The notes: generated by a model from the letters alone, not told the origin. A stretch of 64,000 bases of DNA from Marinobacter sediminicola (GCF_031157525.1 NZ_JAVIXR010000007.1:1-64000); one strand, 5' to 3'. Numbered from the stretch's first letter, positions 44,791-54,688 are shown. Numbers and translations: made by a program.

Positions 44791-45719
44791 CAACGGCGAC
44801 CCTCTCCCGCTGGAATCGCTTTCGCGAGTCCTTCCTTTGGTACAGCTTCAAGCGCGACAAGGTGGCGATTGCCAGCTTTATCGTTTTGCTTTTGATGGTG
44901 TTTGCAGCTGTATTCGCGCCACTGTTCGCGCCAACGAATCCTTACGACCTGGCGCAGATCGATATCATGAACTCGGAACTGCCGCCGGTGGGTATGTCCG
45001 GGGCTGATCCGGCCTTCCCTCTGGGTACTGATGCCCAGGGCAGGGATATGCTCTCTACCATTCTTTACGGTACACGGGTGTCCTTGTTGATCGGCTTTGG
45101 CGCGGTGGTGCTGCAGGCGGTGCTGGGTATATTGTTCGGCCTGCTGGCGGGCTACATGGGCGGCAAAGTCGACTCTATCCTGATGCGGATTGCAGATGTT
45201 CAGCTTTCCTTCTCCACCCTGATGGTTGCCATCATTGTGGGCGCGGTGTTCAAGGCCAGTTTCGGCAACCTGATGTTTGGTGAAATCGCCATTTACATGC
45301 TGATTTTTATTATCGGTGTAGCTGAATGGCCGCAAATTGCCCGAACCGTTCGGGCGTCTGTGCTGGCGGAGAAAAAGAAAGAGTACGTAGATGCGGCCAA
45401 GGTGATGGGCTTTCGCACCAACCGCATCATGTTCCGTCATATTCTGCCCAACACGCTGTCGCCAATTTTTGTTATCGCAACGGTGCAGATTGCTAACGCG
45501 ATTATTTCCGAAGCGGCTCTGTCGTTCCTTGGCTTGGGTATGCCTGAAACCCAGCCGTCGTTGGGTTCTCTGATCAAATCCGGCTTTGATTACATTCAAA
45601 GCGGTTCCTGGTGGATAACTCTGATTCCCGGCCTGGTGCTGGTCGTGCTCGTACTGGTCATCAACCTTTTGGGTGACTGGTTACGGGATGTGATGAACCC
45701 ACGGCTGTACAAGGGCTAA
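44787..45719 (+). CDS. dppC: Dipeptide ABC transporter permease 2 (DppC-like)
   Basis: 310 aa. N-terminal segment FKRDKVAIASFIVLLLMVFA, then GTDAQGRDMLSTILYGTRVS and the coupling motif EYVDAAKVMGFRTNRIMFRH, all typical of DppC. Two bases separate it from dppD. Confidence 0.95.
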   Translation: MTTATLSRWNRFRESFLWYSFKRDKVAIASFIVLLLMVFAAVFAPLFAPTNPYDLAQIDIMNSELPPVGMSGADPAFPLGTDAQGRDMLSTILYGTRVSLLIGFGAVVLQAVLGILFGLLAGYMGGKVDSILMRIADVQLSFSTLMVAIIVGAVFKASFGNLMFGEIAIYMLIFIIGVAEWPQIARTVRASVLAEKKKEYVDAAKVMGFRTNRIMFRHILPNTLSPIFVIATVQIANAIISEAALSFLGLGMPETQPSLGSLIKSGFDYIQSGSWWITLIPGLVLVVLVLVINLLGDWLRDVMNPRLYKG

Positions 45720-45721
45720 CT

Positions 45722-46732
45722 ATGAAAAGCGACACACCACTGTTGGAAGTAAAGAATCTGGATGTTCGCTTTGCCGTTCGCGGTGGCGATCTCACGGCCC
45801 TGCGCGGAATCAGCTTCAGCCTCGATAAAGGGGAGCGGTTAGGATTGGTAGGGGAGTCTGGTGCCGGTAAATCGGTTGCAGCCTTCTCGATCCTCAATCT
45901 GATTGCCCGCCCCGGTTATATTGCTGGCGGGCAGATTTTGCTGGAAGGCAAGGACTTGGCGGCCATGAGCGAGCGCGAGCTGCGCAAGATCCGTGGCAAT
46001 CGCATTGCCATGATCTTCCAGGACCCCATGATGACGCTCAACCCGGTGCTGACCATTGGCACCCAGATGGTTGAAGCTATCAAGGCGCATCGCCGAATCA
46101 GCACCAAGGCAGCGCGGGATATAGCACTGGATAAGCTGCGCAAGGTGCAGATCCCCTCGCCGGAAAAGCGTCTCGACCAGTACCCTCACGAGTTATCGGG
46201 CGGTATGCGCCAGCGTGTGATCATTGCCATCGCCTTGCTGCTCGACCCGGAAATTATCGTGGCTGATGAGCCCACTACCGCACTGGATGTGACCATTCAG
46301 GCGGAAATCATGGCGCTGCTGCTGGATTTGTGTGAACAGGAAAATGTGGCGCTGATGCTGATTACTCACGATCTGGGTGTTGTTTCCCAAGTCACCCAGC
46401 GCATGTTGGTGATGTATTCCGGGCGCATTATTGAACAAGGCCCCACGCGGGAAATTATTAACGACGCCCAGCATCCCTACACTCAAGGGCTGATTAATGC
46501 GTTGCCGCAGATGGGCGAGCCAGGTGCGCGTTTATTCCAGATTCCCGGTTCCATGCCCTCTCTTAAAAACGTACCTACTGGCTGTCCCTTCCACCCGCGC
46601 TGTGATTTTGCAACCGACCAGTGCCGGCAAACCATGCCGGAGTATGTGCGATCGGGGAATGTGGATGTGGCGTGTTACGAAGTCAGCAATCTGATTGAGC
46701 AGGAGAAACGCATGCAGGAGGCCGGATCATGA
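45722..46732 (+). CDS. dppD: Dipeptide ABC transporter ATPase 1 (DppD-like)
   Basis: 336 aa. Walker [11 protein letters not shown]-loop [13 protein letters not shown], signature LSGGMRQR, Walker [14 protein letters not shown], and a C-terminal Cys-containing extension [20 protein letters not shown], which in Opp/Dpp ATPases holds an iron-sulphur cluster. It overlaps dppF by 4 bp. Confidence 0.95.
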   Translation: MKSDTPLLEVKNLDVRFAVRGGDLTALRGISFSLDKGERLGLVGESGAGKSVAAFSILNLIARPGYIAGGQILLEGKDLAAMSERELRKIRGNRIAMIFQDPMMTLNPVLTIGTQMVEAIKAHRRISTKAARDIALDKLRKVQIPSPEKRLDQYPHELSGGMRQRVIIAIALLLDPEIIVADEPTTALDVTIQAEIMALLLDLCEQENVALMLITHDLGVVSQVTQRMLVMYSGRIIEQGPTREIINDAQHPYTQGLINALPQMGEPGARLFQIPGSMPSLKNVPTGCPFHPRCDFATDQCRQTMPEYVRSGNVDVACYEVSNLIEQEKRMQEAGS

Positions 46733-47739
46733 CCTCCCCGTTGGTAGAAATTCGCGGGCTGGAAAAACGGTTTGATTTGTCTGGCAGCCTGCTCGAGCAG
46801 ATAACCTTCAAGGGCGGCCGATTCCAGCGCAAGCAGGAAGCCGTTCATGCCATTAACGGTGTGGATCTGCAGGTGCACAAAGGTGAGGCTTTGTGTGTGG
46901 TGGGTGAATCCGGCTGCGGCAAGTCTACGGTTGCCCGAACGGTGATGGGGTTGTTATCACCCAGCGCAGGCGAAGTTCATTACGACGGCCAGCGTATCGA
47001 CAACCTCAAAGGCCGGGATGTACTGCCGTACCGCCGCAAAATGCAGATGATCTTCCAGAACCCCTATGCCTCCCTGAATCCCCGCATGACGATTCAACAA
47101 ACGTTGGAAGAACCGATTCATTTCCATCGTCCTGAGCTGTCCCGAGATGAGGTGCGCGGCAAGGTGCAGGAGGTTATGGCATCTGTGGGTATCGACCCGG
47201 ATTGGGGTAGCCGGTTTGGCCACGAGTTCTCCGGCGGTCAGCGTCAGCGTATAGCCATTGCCCGTGCTCTGGCGGTAGACCCTGAGTTTATTGTGGCGGA
47301 TGAGCCTATTTCGGCTTTGGACGTATCCATTCAGGCTCAGGTGCTGAACCTGCTGATGGAGGCGCAGGAAACCCGCAATCTAACGTATCTGTTCATCACC
47401 CACGATCTGGCCGTAGTAGAGCACTTCGGCACCCGTGTGGCAGTGATGTACCTCGGGCGCGTGTGTGAACTTGCAGAAACAAAAACTCTGTTTGCCGAAC
47501 CCCGGCACCCATACACCCAGGCGTTGCTTTCGGCTATACCCAAGCTGGAAGACGACAGGCCTAATTACATTCGCCTGCAAGGTGAAGTGCCAACGCCAGT
47601 GAACTTGCCTTCTGGCTGTGTGTTTCATGGTCGTTGCCCCTACGCCAATGACCGCTGCCGCCAGCAAATACCCCAATTGATCACTACGGATAGCGGCACA
47701 CAAGTAGCTTGCCATGCGGTGGAGGAAGGGCGGCTGTAA
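46729..47739 (+). CDS. dppF: Dipeptide ABC transporter ATPase 2 (DppF-like)
   Basis: 336 aa. Walker A GESGCGKST, Q-loop MIFQNPYASLNPRM, signature FSGGQRQR, Walker B FIVADEPISALDV, and the C-terminal Cys motif GCVFHGRCPYANDRCRQQIP. It pairs with DppD to drive peptide uptake. Last transporter gene; the regulator follows after about 110 bp. Confidence 0.95.
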   Translation: MTSPLVEIRGLEKRFDLSGSLLEQITFKGGRFQRKQEAVHAINGVDLQVHKGEALCVVGESGCGKSTVARTVMGLLSPSAGEVHYDGQRIDNLKGRDVLPYRRKMQMIFQNPYASLNPRMTIQQTLEEPIHFHRPELSRDEVRGKVQEVMASVGIDPDWGSRFGHEFSGGQRQRIAIARALAVDPEFIVADEPISALDVSIQAQVLNLLMEAQETRNLTYLFITHDLAVVEHFGTRVAVMYLGRVCELAETKTLFAEPRHPYTQALLSAIPKLEDDRPNYIRLQGEVPTPVNLPSGCVFHGRCPYANDRCRQQIPQLITTDSGTQVACHAVEEGRL

Positions 47740-47847
47740 GCGAGCAGGTTTTAAGTGTGCGGTAGCAATAGGCTATGATGCGCCCAACGATTAAGCCTTA
47801 ATCGAAATCGCCTACTGCACACTTACCTGTCATTCGCTGGGGAGCCC

Positions 47848-48762
47848 ATGGAAATACGTTGGCTGGAAGACTTCATGGTGCTGGCCCGTGCGCGCCATTT
47901 TTCCCGTGCCGCTGAACTGCAGCACGTAAATCAGCCCACGTTCAGTCGCCGAATCAAACTGCTTGAAGAGGCCATGGGTGCCACGCTGGTTAACCGGCAG
48001 ACATTGCCCTTGTCTCTGACACCCGCCGGGGAGATGTTTTTAGAGCTTTGCCAGCGAACGACTCGGGACGTTCGGGACGTTCGGGGGCAGATTGCCAGTA
48101 TGGAGGCAGAAGTCTCTGCGCGAATCAGTGTGGGCTCAACCCAGGGACTGTTTTCTCACTTTTACCAGAGCTGGGCCCGTGCAGCGGGCGTAGCAGACAG
48201 GCTTCAGCTGAACCTGAAGGCGACCAGCTGGATCGGGGAGCAGTTTCTGGATGCTCTGGATAGTGGAGAATGTGATCTGGTGCTGTGTTATTGGCATCAG
48301 GATTTGCCTTGGGGTGGCCGGTTGAGTCGTGGTGAGTATGAATCTATCACCCTGGCCAATGAGTCATTGGTCCCCGTCAGTGTTGTGGCAGAAAACGGTG
48401 AGCCCCGATTCTCCTTGCCGGGGGCCGCAGGCCAAACCGTACCGCTGATTGCCTATCACTCACGGGGCTTTTTGCAATCTGCCATTGAGGCGCATCTGTC
48501 ACGCTGCGAACAATCCGTAAACCTGCTGCCGCTGAATGAGAATACTCAATCGGCCAGTATCAAAGCACTCGTGAAACAGGGCTTTGGTATGGGTTGGCTG
48601 CCCAGTCGGATGACAGAAAAGAGCGAGCAGTTCGGCAGTTTGACCCGAGCCGGCGACGAGCGCTGGGATGTGCCGCTGGAGATTCGTTTGATCCGGTTGC
48701 GGGAACCTCGTTCAGAAGACCTTTTAACCCTCTGGAAAACACTGGATAACCACCATGCCTGA
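47848..48762 (+). CDS. LysR-family transcriptional regulator (HypT-like)
   Basis: 304 aa. The N-terminal winged helix begins MEIRWLEDFMVLARARHFSR with QHVNQPTFSRRIKLLEEAMG, closely like HypT/YjiE. An effector domain follows from about residue 90. It overlaps the prolidase start by 8 bp, so regulator and peptidase are coupled, and it probably senses a peptide- or amino-acid-related signal for the dpp-pepQ locus (inference). HypT in E. coli responds to hypochlorite, but that cannot be transferred here. Confidence 0.85.
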   Translation: MEIRWLEDFMVLARARHFSRAAELQHVNQPTFSRRIKLLEEAMGATLVNRQTLPLSLTPAGEMFLELCQRTTRDVRDVRGQIASMEAEVSARISVGSTQGLFSHFYQSWARAAGVADRLQLNLKATSWIGEQFLDALDSGECDLVLCYWHQDLPWGGRLSRGEYESITLANESLVPVSVVAENGEPRFSLPGAAGQTVPLIAYHSRGFLQSAIEAHLSRCEQSVNLLPLNENTQSASIKALVKQGFGMGWLPSRMTEKSEQFGSLTRAGDERWDVPLEIRLIRLREPRSEDLLTLWKTLDNHHA

Positions 48763-50047
48763 AACCGACCTGCTATCTCTTCAGATTGATCACGTGGGTA
48801 TTCTGCAGAAGCGCTATGAACAGGTTCTGGAGGATCACGGTTATGACGGCCTGCTGATCAGTTCCGGTGCTGCCCCCATGCGCTACGGTGATGATCAGGC
48901 CTGGCAGTTCCAAGGTTATGGACCTTTCCTTCACTGGACAGGGCTCACGGGTTTTGAACATGCCTGGCTACTGATTCGTAAAGGCAAAAAACCAGTGCTC
49001 TCTCTGCATAAGCCCGAGGATTTCTGGCATGCAAGCCTTGAAATCCCACAGGAGCCTTGGCTGGAAAAGTTTGATCTTCGCTTCAATGAAAGCCAGTCGG
49101 CGCCTGAGCTGAAAGAAATGAGCCAGCTTGCGATTATTGGCGATCCTTCTTTGCTTGCAGGCTTGCCGGGTGATGAAAACCCCGGTTCTCTATGTGCAGC
49201 GCTGGACGAAACGCGGGTGCACAAAACAGCCTACGAAATAGCCTGCCTGGCCCAGGCGAACAAACTGGCAATGGCTGGCCATCATGCTGCTCGCGATGCA
49301 TTTCTGGCGGGCGCCAGTGAATTTGAAATCAACCTTGCTTATCAGCGAGCAACGCAGCAACGTGAAGCTGAGGCGCCCTATAGCAGCATTATTGGAGTGA
49401 ATGAGCACGCAGGCACTTTGCACTACCAGTATTACGATACGGCAGTACCCGTTAAATCCCGCAGCTTGTTGATAGATGCCGGGGTGCGCTACCGGGGCTA
49501 TTGTTCCGATGTTACCCGTACCACCGCGGGTGTTGGCGAAGGGCGATTTGCAGCACTGGTGCATGGTCTTGAGCAATTGCAGTTCAGGCTCTGCAAGATG
49601 GTTGCCCCGGGTGTTGATTACCTGGATATTCACCGCAAAACCCACTTTGGCATTGCAGCACTATTGAGTGCAGCAGGGATAGTGGACGGCTTGAGCGATG
49701 AAGAGTTGGTTTCTGAAGGCCTTACCCGGGCCTTTTTCCCCCATGGCATTGGCCACTTCCTCGGCGTGCAAGTGCACGATGTGGCCGGCAAACCGGTAGC
49801 GCCCCCTGCCGATGCACCTTTCCTGCGCCTCACGCGCACATTGGAGCCCGGTATGGTGGTGACCATCGAACCAGGCTTGTATTTCATACCGTCTTTGCTG
49901 GAGCCATTACTATCTGGCCCACTCGGGCACCACATCAACCGGCCGTTGCTTGATGAGTTGCAGGGGTGCGGCGGCATACGCATAGAAGACAACGTAGTGG
50001 TAACCGACACAGGGTGCCGCAACCTGACTCGGGAGGCCGAAGCCTGA
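48755..50047 (+). CDS. pepQ: Xaa-Pro dipeptidase (prolidase)
   Basis: 430 aa, the length of bacterial PepQ/OPAA. The C-terminal pita-bread domain keeps all metal ligands: Asp in LLIDAGVRYRG, Asp in YCSDVTRTT, His in FFPHGIGHFLG, Glu in VVTIEPGLYF and Glu in GGIRIEDNVVV. It splits Xaa-Pro dipeptides in the cytoplasm. Linkage to a dipeptide importer gives a self-contained route for using imported prolyl peptides. Confidence 0.95.
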   Translation: MPETDLLSLQIDHVGILQKRYEQVLEDHGYDGLLISSGAAPMRYGDDQAWQFQGYGPFLHWTGLTGFEHAWLLIRKGKKPVLSLHKPEDFWHASLEIPQEPWLEKFDLRFNESQSAPELKEMSQLAIIGDPSLLAGLPGDENPGSLCAALDETRVHKTAYEIACLAQANKLAMAGHHAARDAFLAGASEFEINLAYQRATQQREAEAPYSSIIGVNEHAGTLHYQYYDTAVPVKSRSLLIDAGVRYRGYCSDVTRTTAGVGEGRFAALVHGLEQLQFRLCKMVAPGVDYLDIHRKTHFGIAALLSAAGIVDGLSDEELVSEGLTRAFFPHGIGHFLGVQVHDVAGKPVAPPADAPFLRLTRTLEPGMVVTIEPGLYFIPSLLEPLLSGPLGHHINRPLLDELQGCGGIRIEDNVVVTDTGCRNLTREAEA

Positions 50048-50094
50048 AACAACCCGTTGCACAAAATTAACACAACACGCTTGCAATCTTTGAT

Positions 50095-50113
50095 GCTAAT
50101 GATAATAATTATC
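50095..50113. promoter_or_regulatory. Fur box upstream of bfd
   Basis: GCTAATGATAATAATTATC matches the 19-bp Fur consensus at 17 positions and lies 33 bp before the bfd start, so repression by iron-loaded Fur is expected. Confidence 0.85.
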
Positions 50114-50145
50114 ACTATCTTTAGTGTTGATGGTGAGATTGCATT

Positions 50146-50352
50146 ATGTACGTATGCCTATGCCACGGAGTGACAGACAGAGACATCCGAGCAGCCGCAG
50201 ATAATGGTGTTTCCTCGATGCGTCAGCTTGGTAAAGAGCTTGGCGTAGGCACCCAGTGCGGGCGTTGCGCCAGTATGGCGCGGGGCATACTGCGAGAAAG
50301 CCGCTCACCGGATTACCTGGCCCTGGCGAACATGCTGGCAAGCCCCGCCTGA
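50146..50352 (+). CDS. bfd: Bacterioferritin-associated ferredoxin
   Basis: 68 aa with the Bfd [2Fe-2S] ligand pattern Cys4, Cys6, Cys38 and Cys41 (MYVCLCHGVTDRDI, GVGTQCGRCASMA). It donates electrons to bacterioferritin to release stored iron. The Fur box upstream means it is made when iron is short, while the bfr gene follows 183 bp later. Confidence 0.96.
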   Translation: MYVCLCHGVTDRDIRAAADNGVSSMRQLGKELGVGTQCGRCASMARGILRESRSPDYLALANMLASPA

Positions 50353-50534
50353 CCCGACTGGCCTTTATTTCCTTTCTGCAATTTTGTAATGCGCCGTAAC
50401 GCGCTATCCTTGTCGGGTGACGAGAGAGTTAGTCAACCAGAGCGTTGAAGGCTCACCGAACCCGAATCAAACAGCCGGGCAGGCCTTTCGTCAGTGAAGG
50501 GAGAATGAGCCGGCTGAGATCAAGGAGTGCTGCA

Positions 50535-51011
50535 ATGAAAGGCGACAAGAAAGTCATCCAGTATCTGAACAAAGTCCTTGCCAACGAACTGACGGCCATC
50601 AACCAGTATTTCCTGCATTCGCGCATGTACAAAGATTGGGGCATCACCAAACTCGCGGCCAAGGAATACGAAGAGTCCATCGATGAGATGAAGCACGCTG
50701 ATCAGTTGATCGAGCGCATCCTGTTCCTGGAAGGCCTGCCCAACCTGCAAGATCTGAACAAGCTGATGATTGGCGAGAACGTTGAGGAAATGATCGCCTG
50801 CGACCTCAAGATCGAACACATCGCCCATGTGGATCTGAAAGAAGCCATTATCTACTGCGAAGAAGTGCAGGACTTCACCAGTCGCGAGTTGTTCCGCAGC
50901 ATCCTCGATAGTGAAGAAGAACACATCGACTGGCTGGAAACCCAGCTTGAAATGATCAGCCAGATGGGCATCCAAAACTATATCCAACTTCAGTCTTCTG
51001 CATCGGAGTAA
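50535..51011 (+). CDS. bfr: Bacterioferritin
   Basis: 158 aa from the ATG at 50535 behind AAGGAG; the longer frame from 50445 lacks such a site. All ferroxidase ligands are present (Glu18, Glu51, His54, EEEHIDW near 127-130), as is the haem-ligand Met52 (SIDEMKHAD). It assembles into a 24-mer iron store. Bfd upstream supplies electrons for release. Confidence 0.97.
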   Translation: MKGDKKVIQYLNKVLANELTAINQYFLHSRMYKDWGITKLAAKEYEESIDEMKHADQLIERILFLEGLPNLQDLNKLMIGENVEEMIACDLKIEHIAHVDLKEAIIYCEEVQDFTSRELFRSILDSEEEHIDWLETQLEMISQMGIQNYIQLQSSASE

Positions 51012-51019
51012 ACCAGACA

Positions 51020-52372
51020 ATGGATTTGTCCTGTTTCAAAGCCTATGACCTGCGCGGCAGTGTTCCAGAGCAGTTGAACCCGGTTCTGGCAGAGCGCATC
51101 GGGCGAGCCTACGTGGAAATCACCGGCGCCAGGAAGGTTATTGTCGGATACGACATTCGCCTCTCAAGCCACGAAATCACTGAAGCCTTGAGCTCGGGCT
51201 TGATGGCCGCAGGTGCGGATGTATTCGATATTGGCTTGTGCGGCACAGAGCACGTGTACTTTGCTACCAACCATTACGGAATGGACGGCGGCATTATGGT
51301 GACTGCCAGCCACAACCCCAAAAACCACAACGGAATGAAAATGGTTGGGCCGGGATCCCGCCCTATCAGCTCTGACAATGGTCTGAACGACATCCGCGAC
51401 AGAGTGCGAGAGCCCTTTGGGGATGCGCGGGTGCAAGGGCGTTATGAGCCACTGGAAGTCACCAGTGCCTACATAGATCATCTTTTGGGTTATGTAGACG
51501 CGGCTGCCCTGAAGCCCATGAAAATTGTCGTTAACGCCGGCAATGGTGGCGCTGGCCTGGTGATCGACCAACTCGAAAAGCATCTGCCTTTTGAATTCAT
51601 CAAAGTGCACCACCAGCCAGACGGCAACTTCCCTAACGGCGTACCCAATCCCATCCTCGAAGAAAACCGCGCGGCCACAGCCGACGCCGTCATCGAGCAC
51701 GGTGCCGCCATGGGCATCGCCTGGGACGGCGATTTCGACCGCTGCTTCTTCTTCGACGAAAACGGCCGCTTCATTGAAGGCTACTACATCGTTGGCCTGC
51801 TGGCAGATCAGTTCCTGCGCAAAACTGGCCCCGGCAAAGTCATCCACGACCCAAGGCTGATCTGGAACACCCTGGATCTGGTAGAGGCTGCTGGCGGCAA
51901 AGCCATCGAAAGCAAAACCGGCCACGCCTTCATCAAACAGCGCATGCGCGACGAAGACGCCGTATACGGCGGGGAAATGAGCGCCCACCACTACTTCCGC
52001 GACTTCGCATACTGCGACAGCGGCATGATCCCGTGGTTGCTGCTCGCCGAACGCCTGTGCCAGTCCGGTAAGCCGTTCTCATCCCTCATCGACGCCCGAA
52101 TCGAAGCCTACCCGGCCAGCGGCGAAATCAACCGCACCATCGATAACCCCCCTAAGGTCATCGCTGCGATTGAAGAAAAATACGGCGCCGACGCAAAGAG
52201 CGTGAGCTATGTAGATGGCTTAAGCGTGGAATTCGACAACTGGCGCTTCAACCTGCGCATGTCCAACACAGAGCCCGTCGTTCGCTTGAACGTGGAATCC
52301 CGTGCTGACATACCACTGATGAAGGCTAAAACTGAAGAGTTGCTTGCAGAAATGGAGCGGTTGAATAAGTAG
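51020..52372 (+). CDS. Phosphomannomutase/phosphoglucomutase (ManB/CpsG type)
   Basis: 450 aa. The phosphoserine loop is TASHNPKNHNGMK with Ser97, the Mg-binding loop DGDFDRCFFF, the sugar-specificity loop GGEMSAHHYF, and the phosphate-binding C-terminus RMSNTEPVVRLNV. It interconverts mannose-6-P and mannose-1-P for GDP-mannose and exopolysaccharide. It starts 8 bp after bfr, an unusual pairing with an iron-storage gene. Confidence 0.94.
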   Translation: MDLSCFKAYDLRGSVPEQLNPVLAERIGRAYVEITGARKVIVGYDIRLSSHEITEALSSGLMAAGADVFDIGLCGTEHVYFATNHYGMDGGIMVTASHNPKNHNGMKMVGPGSRPISSDNGLNDIRDRVREPFGDARVQGRYEPLEVTSAYIDHLLGYVDAAALKPMKIVVNAGNGGAGLVIDQLEKHLPFEFIKVHHQPDGNFPNGVPNPILEENRAATADAVIEHGAAMGIAWDGDFDRCFFFDENGRFIEGYYIVGLLADQFLRKTGPGKVIHDPRLIWNTLDLVEAAGGKAIESKTGHAFIKQRMRDEDAVYGGEMSAHHYFRDFAYCDSGMIPWLLLAERLCQSGKPFSSLIDARIEAYPASGEINRTIDNPPKVIAAIEEKYGADAKSVSYVDGLSVEFDNWRFNLRMSNTEPVVRLNVESRADIPLMKAKTEELLAEMERLNK

Positions 52373-52437
52373 TTGCGATTGATTAAGTGGCCGTGAGTGG
52401 AAGCTAGGTCGGCCACCTGATCTGGCGCTGGGATGTC

Positions 52438-52532
52438 GGTGGGGCGGCGGTCGGAAACTGTGCGAAGCCATGGATGGCGTAGCCAAGCGTACACGGACGT
52501 ATCCACAGCGTGTTTCCGACCGCCGCCCCACC
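52438..52532. repeat. REP-like palindrome with 21-bp perfect inverted arms
   Basis: GGTGGGGCGGCGGTCGGAAA plus C (52438-52458) is exactly complementary to 52512-52532. The 53-bp loop contains further partial symmetry (CGTACACGGACGTATCC). It lies between convergent genes and may also act as a bidirectional terminator. The form suggests a species-wide interspersed repeat. Confidence 0.75.
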
Positions 52533-52555
52533 GGCAGCCCGGCCAGGCACCAAAC

Positions 52556-53680
52556 TCAAAGCCAATCGTTCAGCATAATCCCAAGCCCAAACCGCTCAAT
52601 CCGATGATTGTAGTCAATCAGACTCTCCCCATACCCATTGTAATACTGGAAGAACCCCTTAATCGTACCCCCCAACGGAAAGCTATAACCAAACTCCACC
52701 GACGTGCGATTATCCGAACGCAAATTGTTCATCAGATTCAAAGAGAATGTCCGATCCTCGGCAAGCTTATAAATCACGCCGTAGTTCGCATGCCCAAGAT
52801 ACCGCTCGATATCCTCATTATCATCTTTACTGTCTTCAGGAATCCGATACCAGGGCTCAACAACAAATAGCCAGCGCCCACTCGTAAAGCCGGCGCTGGC
52901 TTTCACCCTGTTCCAACTCCGTGAACGGGGCTCCGACTGCCCATTAGACTGGTGATTCATCCCAATCGTCACACCACTCAGGGTTACCGCTCCCAGATTC
53001 CAGTTGGTCTGATGCCGCAAAAAAACCTCCGGCTCATAGTTGGTCTCTCGGAACGGCGCAGAATCATCCTTGTTATACACCTGCCAGAAAGAACGCTGTG
53101 TATAACCGAACCATAACGTCGTGCGGTCCTCCAGCCAGCCCGTCAGCAAAGGAACCTTGAAACTTATTTGATACTTGGCTTCCTCATTTTCGAGTTCGTA
53201 ATCGTAACCTGTCGTCCCCAGTCTGGGGCTGGTTGGTGTTTGGTTGGTGTCATCCATCCAGGTAACCGGGAGGATATAAGAGGGGCGGTGGCTGATAAAA
53301 CTGCCTGAAAAGGAAAACAGCGCTTTTTCTGCATTAACGCTGCGATCCACCATGTTGCCCATTACGTTTCGGTCAGGGTCATCTTCGTCTGATGCTGTAC
53401 CCGTATTCTCCAGATTCTGACGGTCAGGCGCTAAATTGTCAGCGGCCTCCTCGGCTTCCTCAATCTGTTGCTCCGGTGCAGTGTCTCGTGCCATTTTGGG
53501 ATTATTGAACGAGTCGTAACAGGCTAGGCGCGGCACGCCTTCGTTTATCAGCGCGCAGTCTTTCGGGGAGGAAAGCCCGTGTTCTCCGGCGTGCGAATCC
53601 CCCTGTGCAACCGCCAGTGTTGGCCACAGACAGGCAAGCGCAGCTGCCTTTGAAAGCATGGCATAAGGGCGTTTGAGCAT
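52556..53680 (-). CDS. pldA: Outer-membrane phospholipase A (OMPLA)
   Basis: 374 aa from ATG 53680, which directly gives a signal peptide (MLKRPYAMLSKAAALACLWP to AVAQ); upstream extensions have none. The catalytic segment is GMNHQSNGQSEPRSRSWNRV, with the His and Ser of the OMPLA His-Ser-Asn triad. The C-terminal half forms alternating beta-strands of a 12-stranded barrel. The N-terminal acidic linker (EEAEEAADNLAPDRQNLENT) is longer than in E. coli PldA. It hydrolyses outer-leaflet phospholipids. Confidence 0.92.
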   Translation of the reverse strand: MLKRPYAMLSKAAALACLWPTLAVAQGDSHAGEHGLSSPKDCALINEGVPRLACYDSFNNPKMARDTAPEQQIEEAEEAADNLAPDRQNLENTGTASDEDDPDRNVMGNMVDRSVNAEKALFSFSGSFISHRPSYILPVTWMDDTNQTPTSPRLGTTGYDYELENEEAKYQISFKVPLLTGWLEDRTTLWFGYTQRSFWQVYNKDDSAPFRETNYEPEVFLRHQTNWNLGAVTLSGVTIGMNHQSNGQSEPRSRSWNRVKASAGFTSGRWLFVVEPWYRIPEDSKDDNEDIERYLGHANYGVIYKLAEDRTFSLNLMNNLRSDNRTSVEFGYSFPLGGTIKGFFQYYNGYGESLIDYNHRIERFGLGIMLNDWL

Positions 53681-53693
53681 ATTCGAGGTCTCT

Positions 53694-54032
53694 CTATGTT
53701 GCATTGAGGCTGAGCCAGGTACTGGCAATGCCGTAAACCCAAACTCCGATAAGGGTGAGGGCCAAGAGCGCAAAAACAAGCTTATGTCGGAGCTGGTTTT
53801 CGGCACTTGCTGCCACAACCCAGCGTAGATACATAAGACCAATAAAACTGATGAAAACACCAAGGCTTGCAATAGCGGGTATCAGCAGCCACGCCGGATT
53901 GATACTATGGCCGGTATCTGTCTGACTTGAGAACCAGCCCATCGATGTCAGCAACACTGCCAGCGCGCTGAACTCTGTGATCAGCAGCGCCTTGCGCAGG
54001 GGATGTGGGGAGGGTTTCTCCGGGTTATTCAT
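53694..54032 (-). CDS. Small three-helix inner-membrane protein
   Basis: 112 aa with hydrophobic segments at about 15-32, 46-66 and 84-106 and a short cytoplasmic N-terminus (MNNPEKPSPHPLRKALLITE). No motif recognised. It lies 13 bp before pldA on the same strand, so the two are co-transcribed. Confidence 0.7.
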   Translation of the reverse strand: MNNPEKPSPHPLRKALLITEFSALAVLLTSMGWFSSQTDTGHSINPAWLLIPAIASLGVFISFIGLMYLRWVVAASAENQLRHKLVFALLALTLIGVWVYGIASTWLSLNAT

Positions 54033-54224
54033 GGGTCGGATCCTGGAAATACTGAGTAAGCTGCAACATGGTAACCGGATGGCCAGAAAGAGTCTCCACG
54101 CTTACGTAATGGCAATATAAATGGTGGAAATCAATTTATGATTTTGCTATTCGGTTTTTTTGCCGGGATTCAGTCGCTATAATGCGGCAACCAAAGATTA
54201 TAACGCTCAAAGGCGAGGTGCATT

Positions 54225-54644
54225 GTGAAGATGAAGAGAGTCCTGGCTGTCGTACTGCTTGGTTTTGGCATTACGGCCGGTGCCGTCATGGCAAGTGTTG
54301 ATGATGAAATCCGTGCGCGCATTCAGCCAGTTGGCGAAGTGTGCCTGCAGGGTGAAGAGTGTGGCGAAGCTGCGGCAGCTACCCAAACGGCAAGCTCCGG
54401 ACCTCGCTCAGGTAGCGAAGTCTATGGTGCTGTATGTCTGGCATGCCACACCACCGGCGCTGCAGGTGCACCGGTTATCGGCAACGCCGGTGACTGGGCT
54501 CCTCGTATTGACCAAGGCATGGATACTTTGATCGATCATGCCATCAATGGCTTTAATGCCATGCCAGCTAAAGGTGGCTGTGCCAGCTGTTCAGATGAAG
54601 AAATTGTTGCTGCGGTCGAGCATATAGTGGCTGAGAGTAAGTAA
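54225..54644 (+). CDS. Cytochrome c5-type monohaem protein
   Basis: 139 aa with GTG start 54225 behind GAGG (ATG 54231 is possible). It has a signal peptide to about residue 23, an extra Cys pair (Cys40, Cys46), the haem site CLACH (71-75), the axial Met in FNAMPAKGG and the disulphide Cys pair CASC typical of c5. It acts as a periplasmic electron carrier to terminal oxidases. Confidence 0.94.
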   Translation: MKMKRVLAVVLLGFGITAGAVMASVDDEIRARIQPVGEVCLQGEECGEAAAATQTASSGPRSGSEVYGAVCLACHTTGAAGAPVIGNAGDWAPRIDQGMDTLIDHAINGFNAMPAKGGCASCSDEEIVAAVEHIVAESK

Positions 54645-54662
54645 CGTCAGCATCTTTATTAC

Positions 54663-54688
54663 AAAAACCCCGCTCCGGCGGGGTTTTT
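54663..54688. terminator. Bidirectional rho-independent terminator
   Basis: AAAAACCCCGCTCCGGCGGGGTTTTT: GC-rich stem with A/T tails on both sides, placed between the convergent cytochrome and rep genes. Confidence 0.93.

Noticed and set aside
50445..50534. Extended N-terminus for bacterioferritin
   Set aside because: The ATG at 50535 has AAGGAG upstream and gives the standard Bfr N-terminus; the extension is arginine-rich leader sequence.
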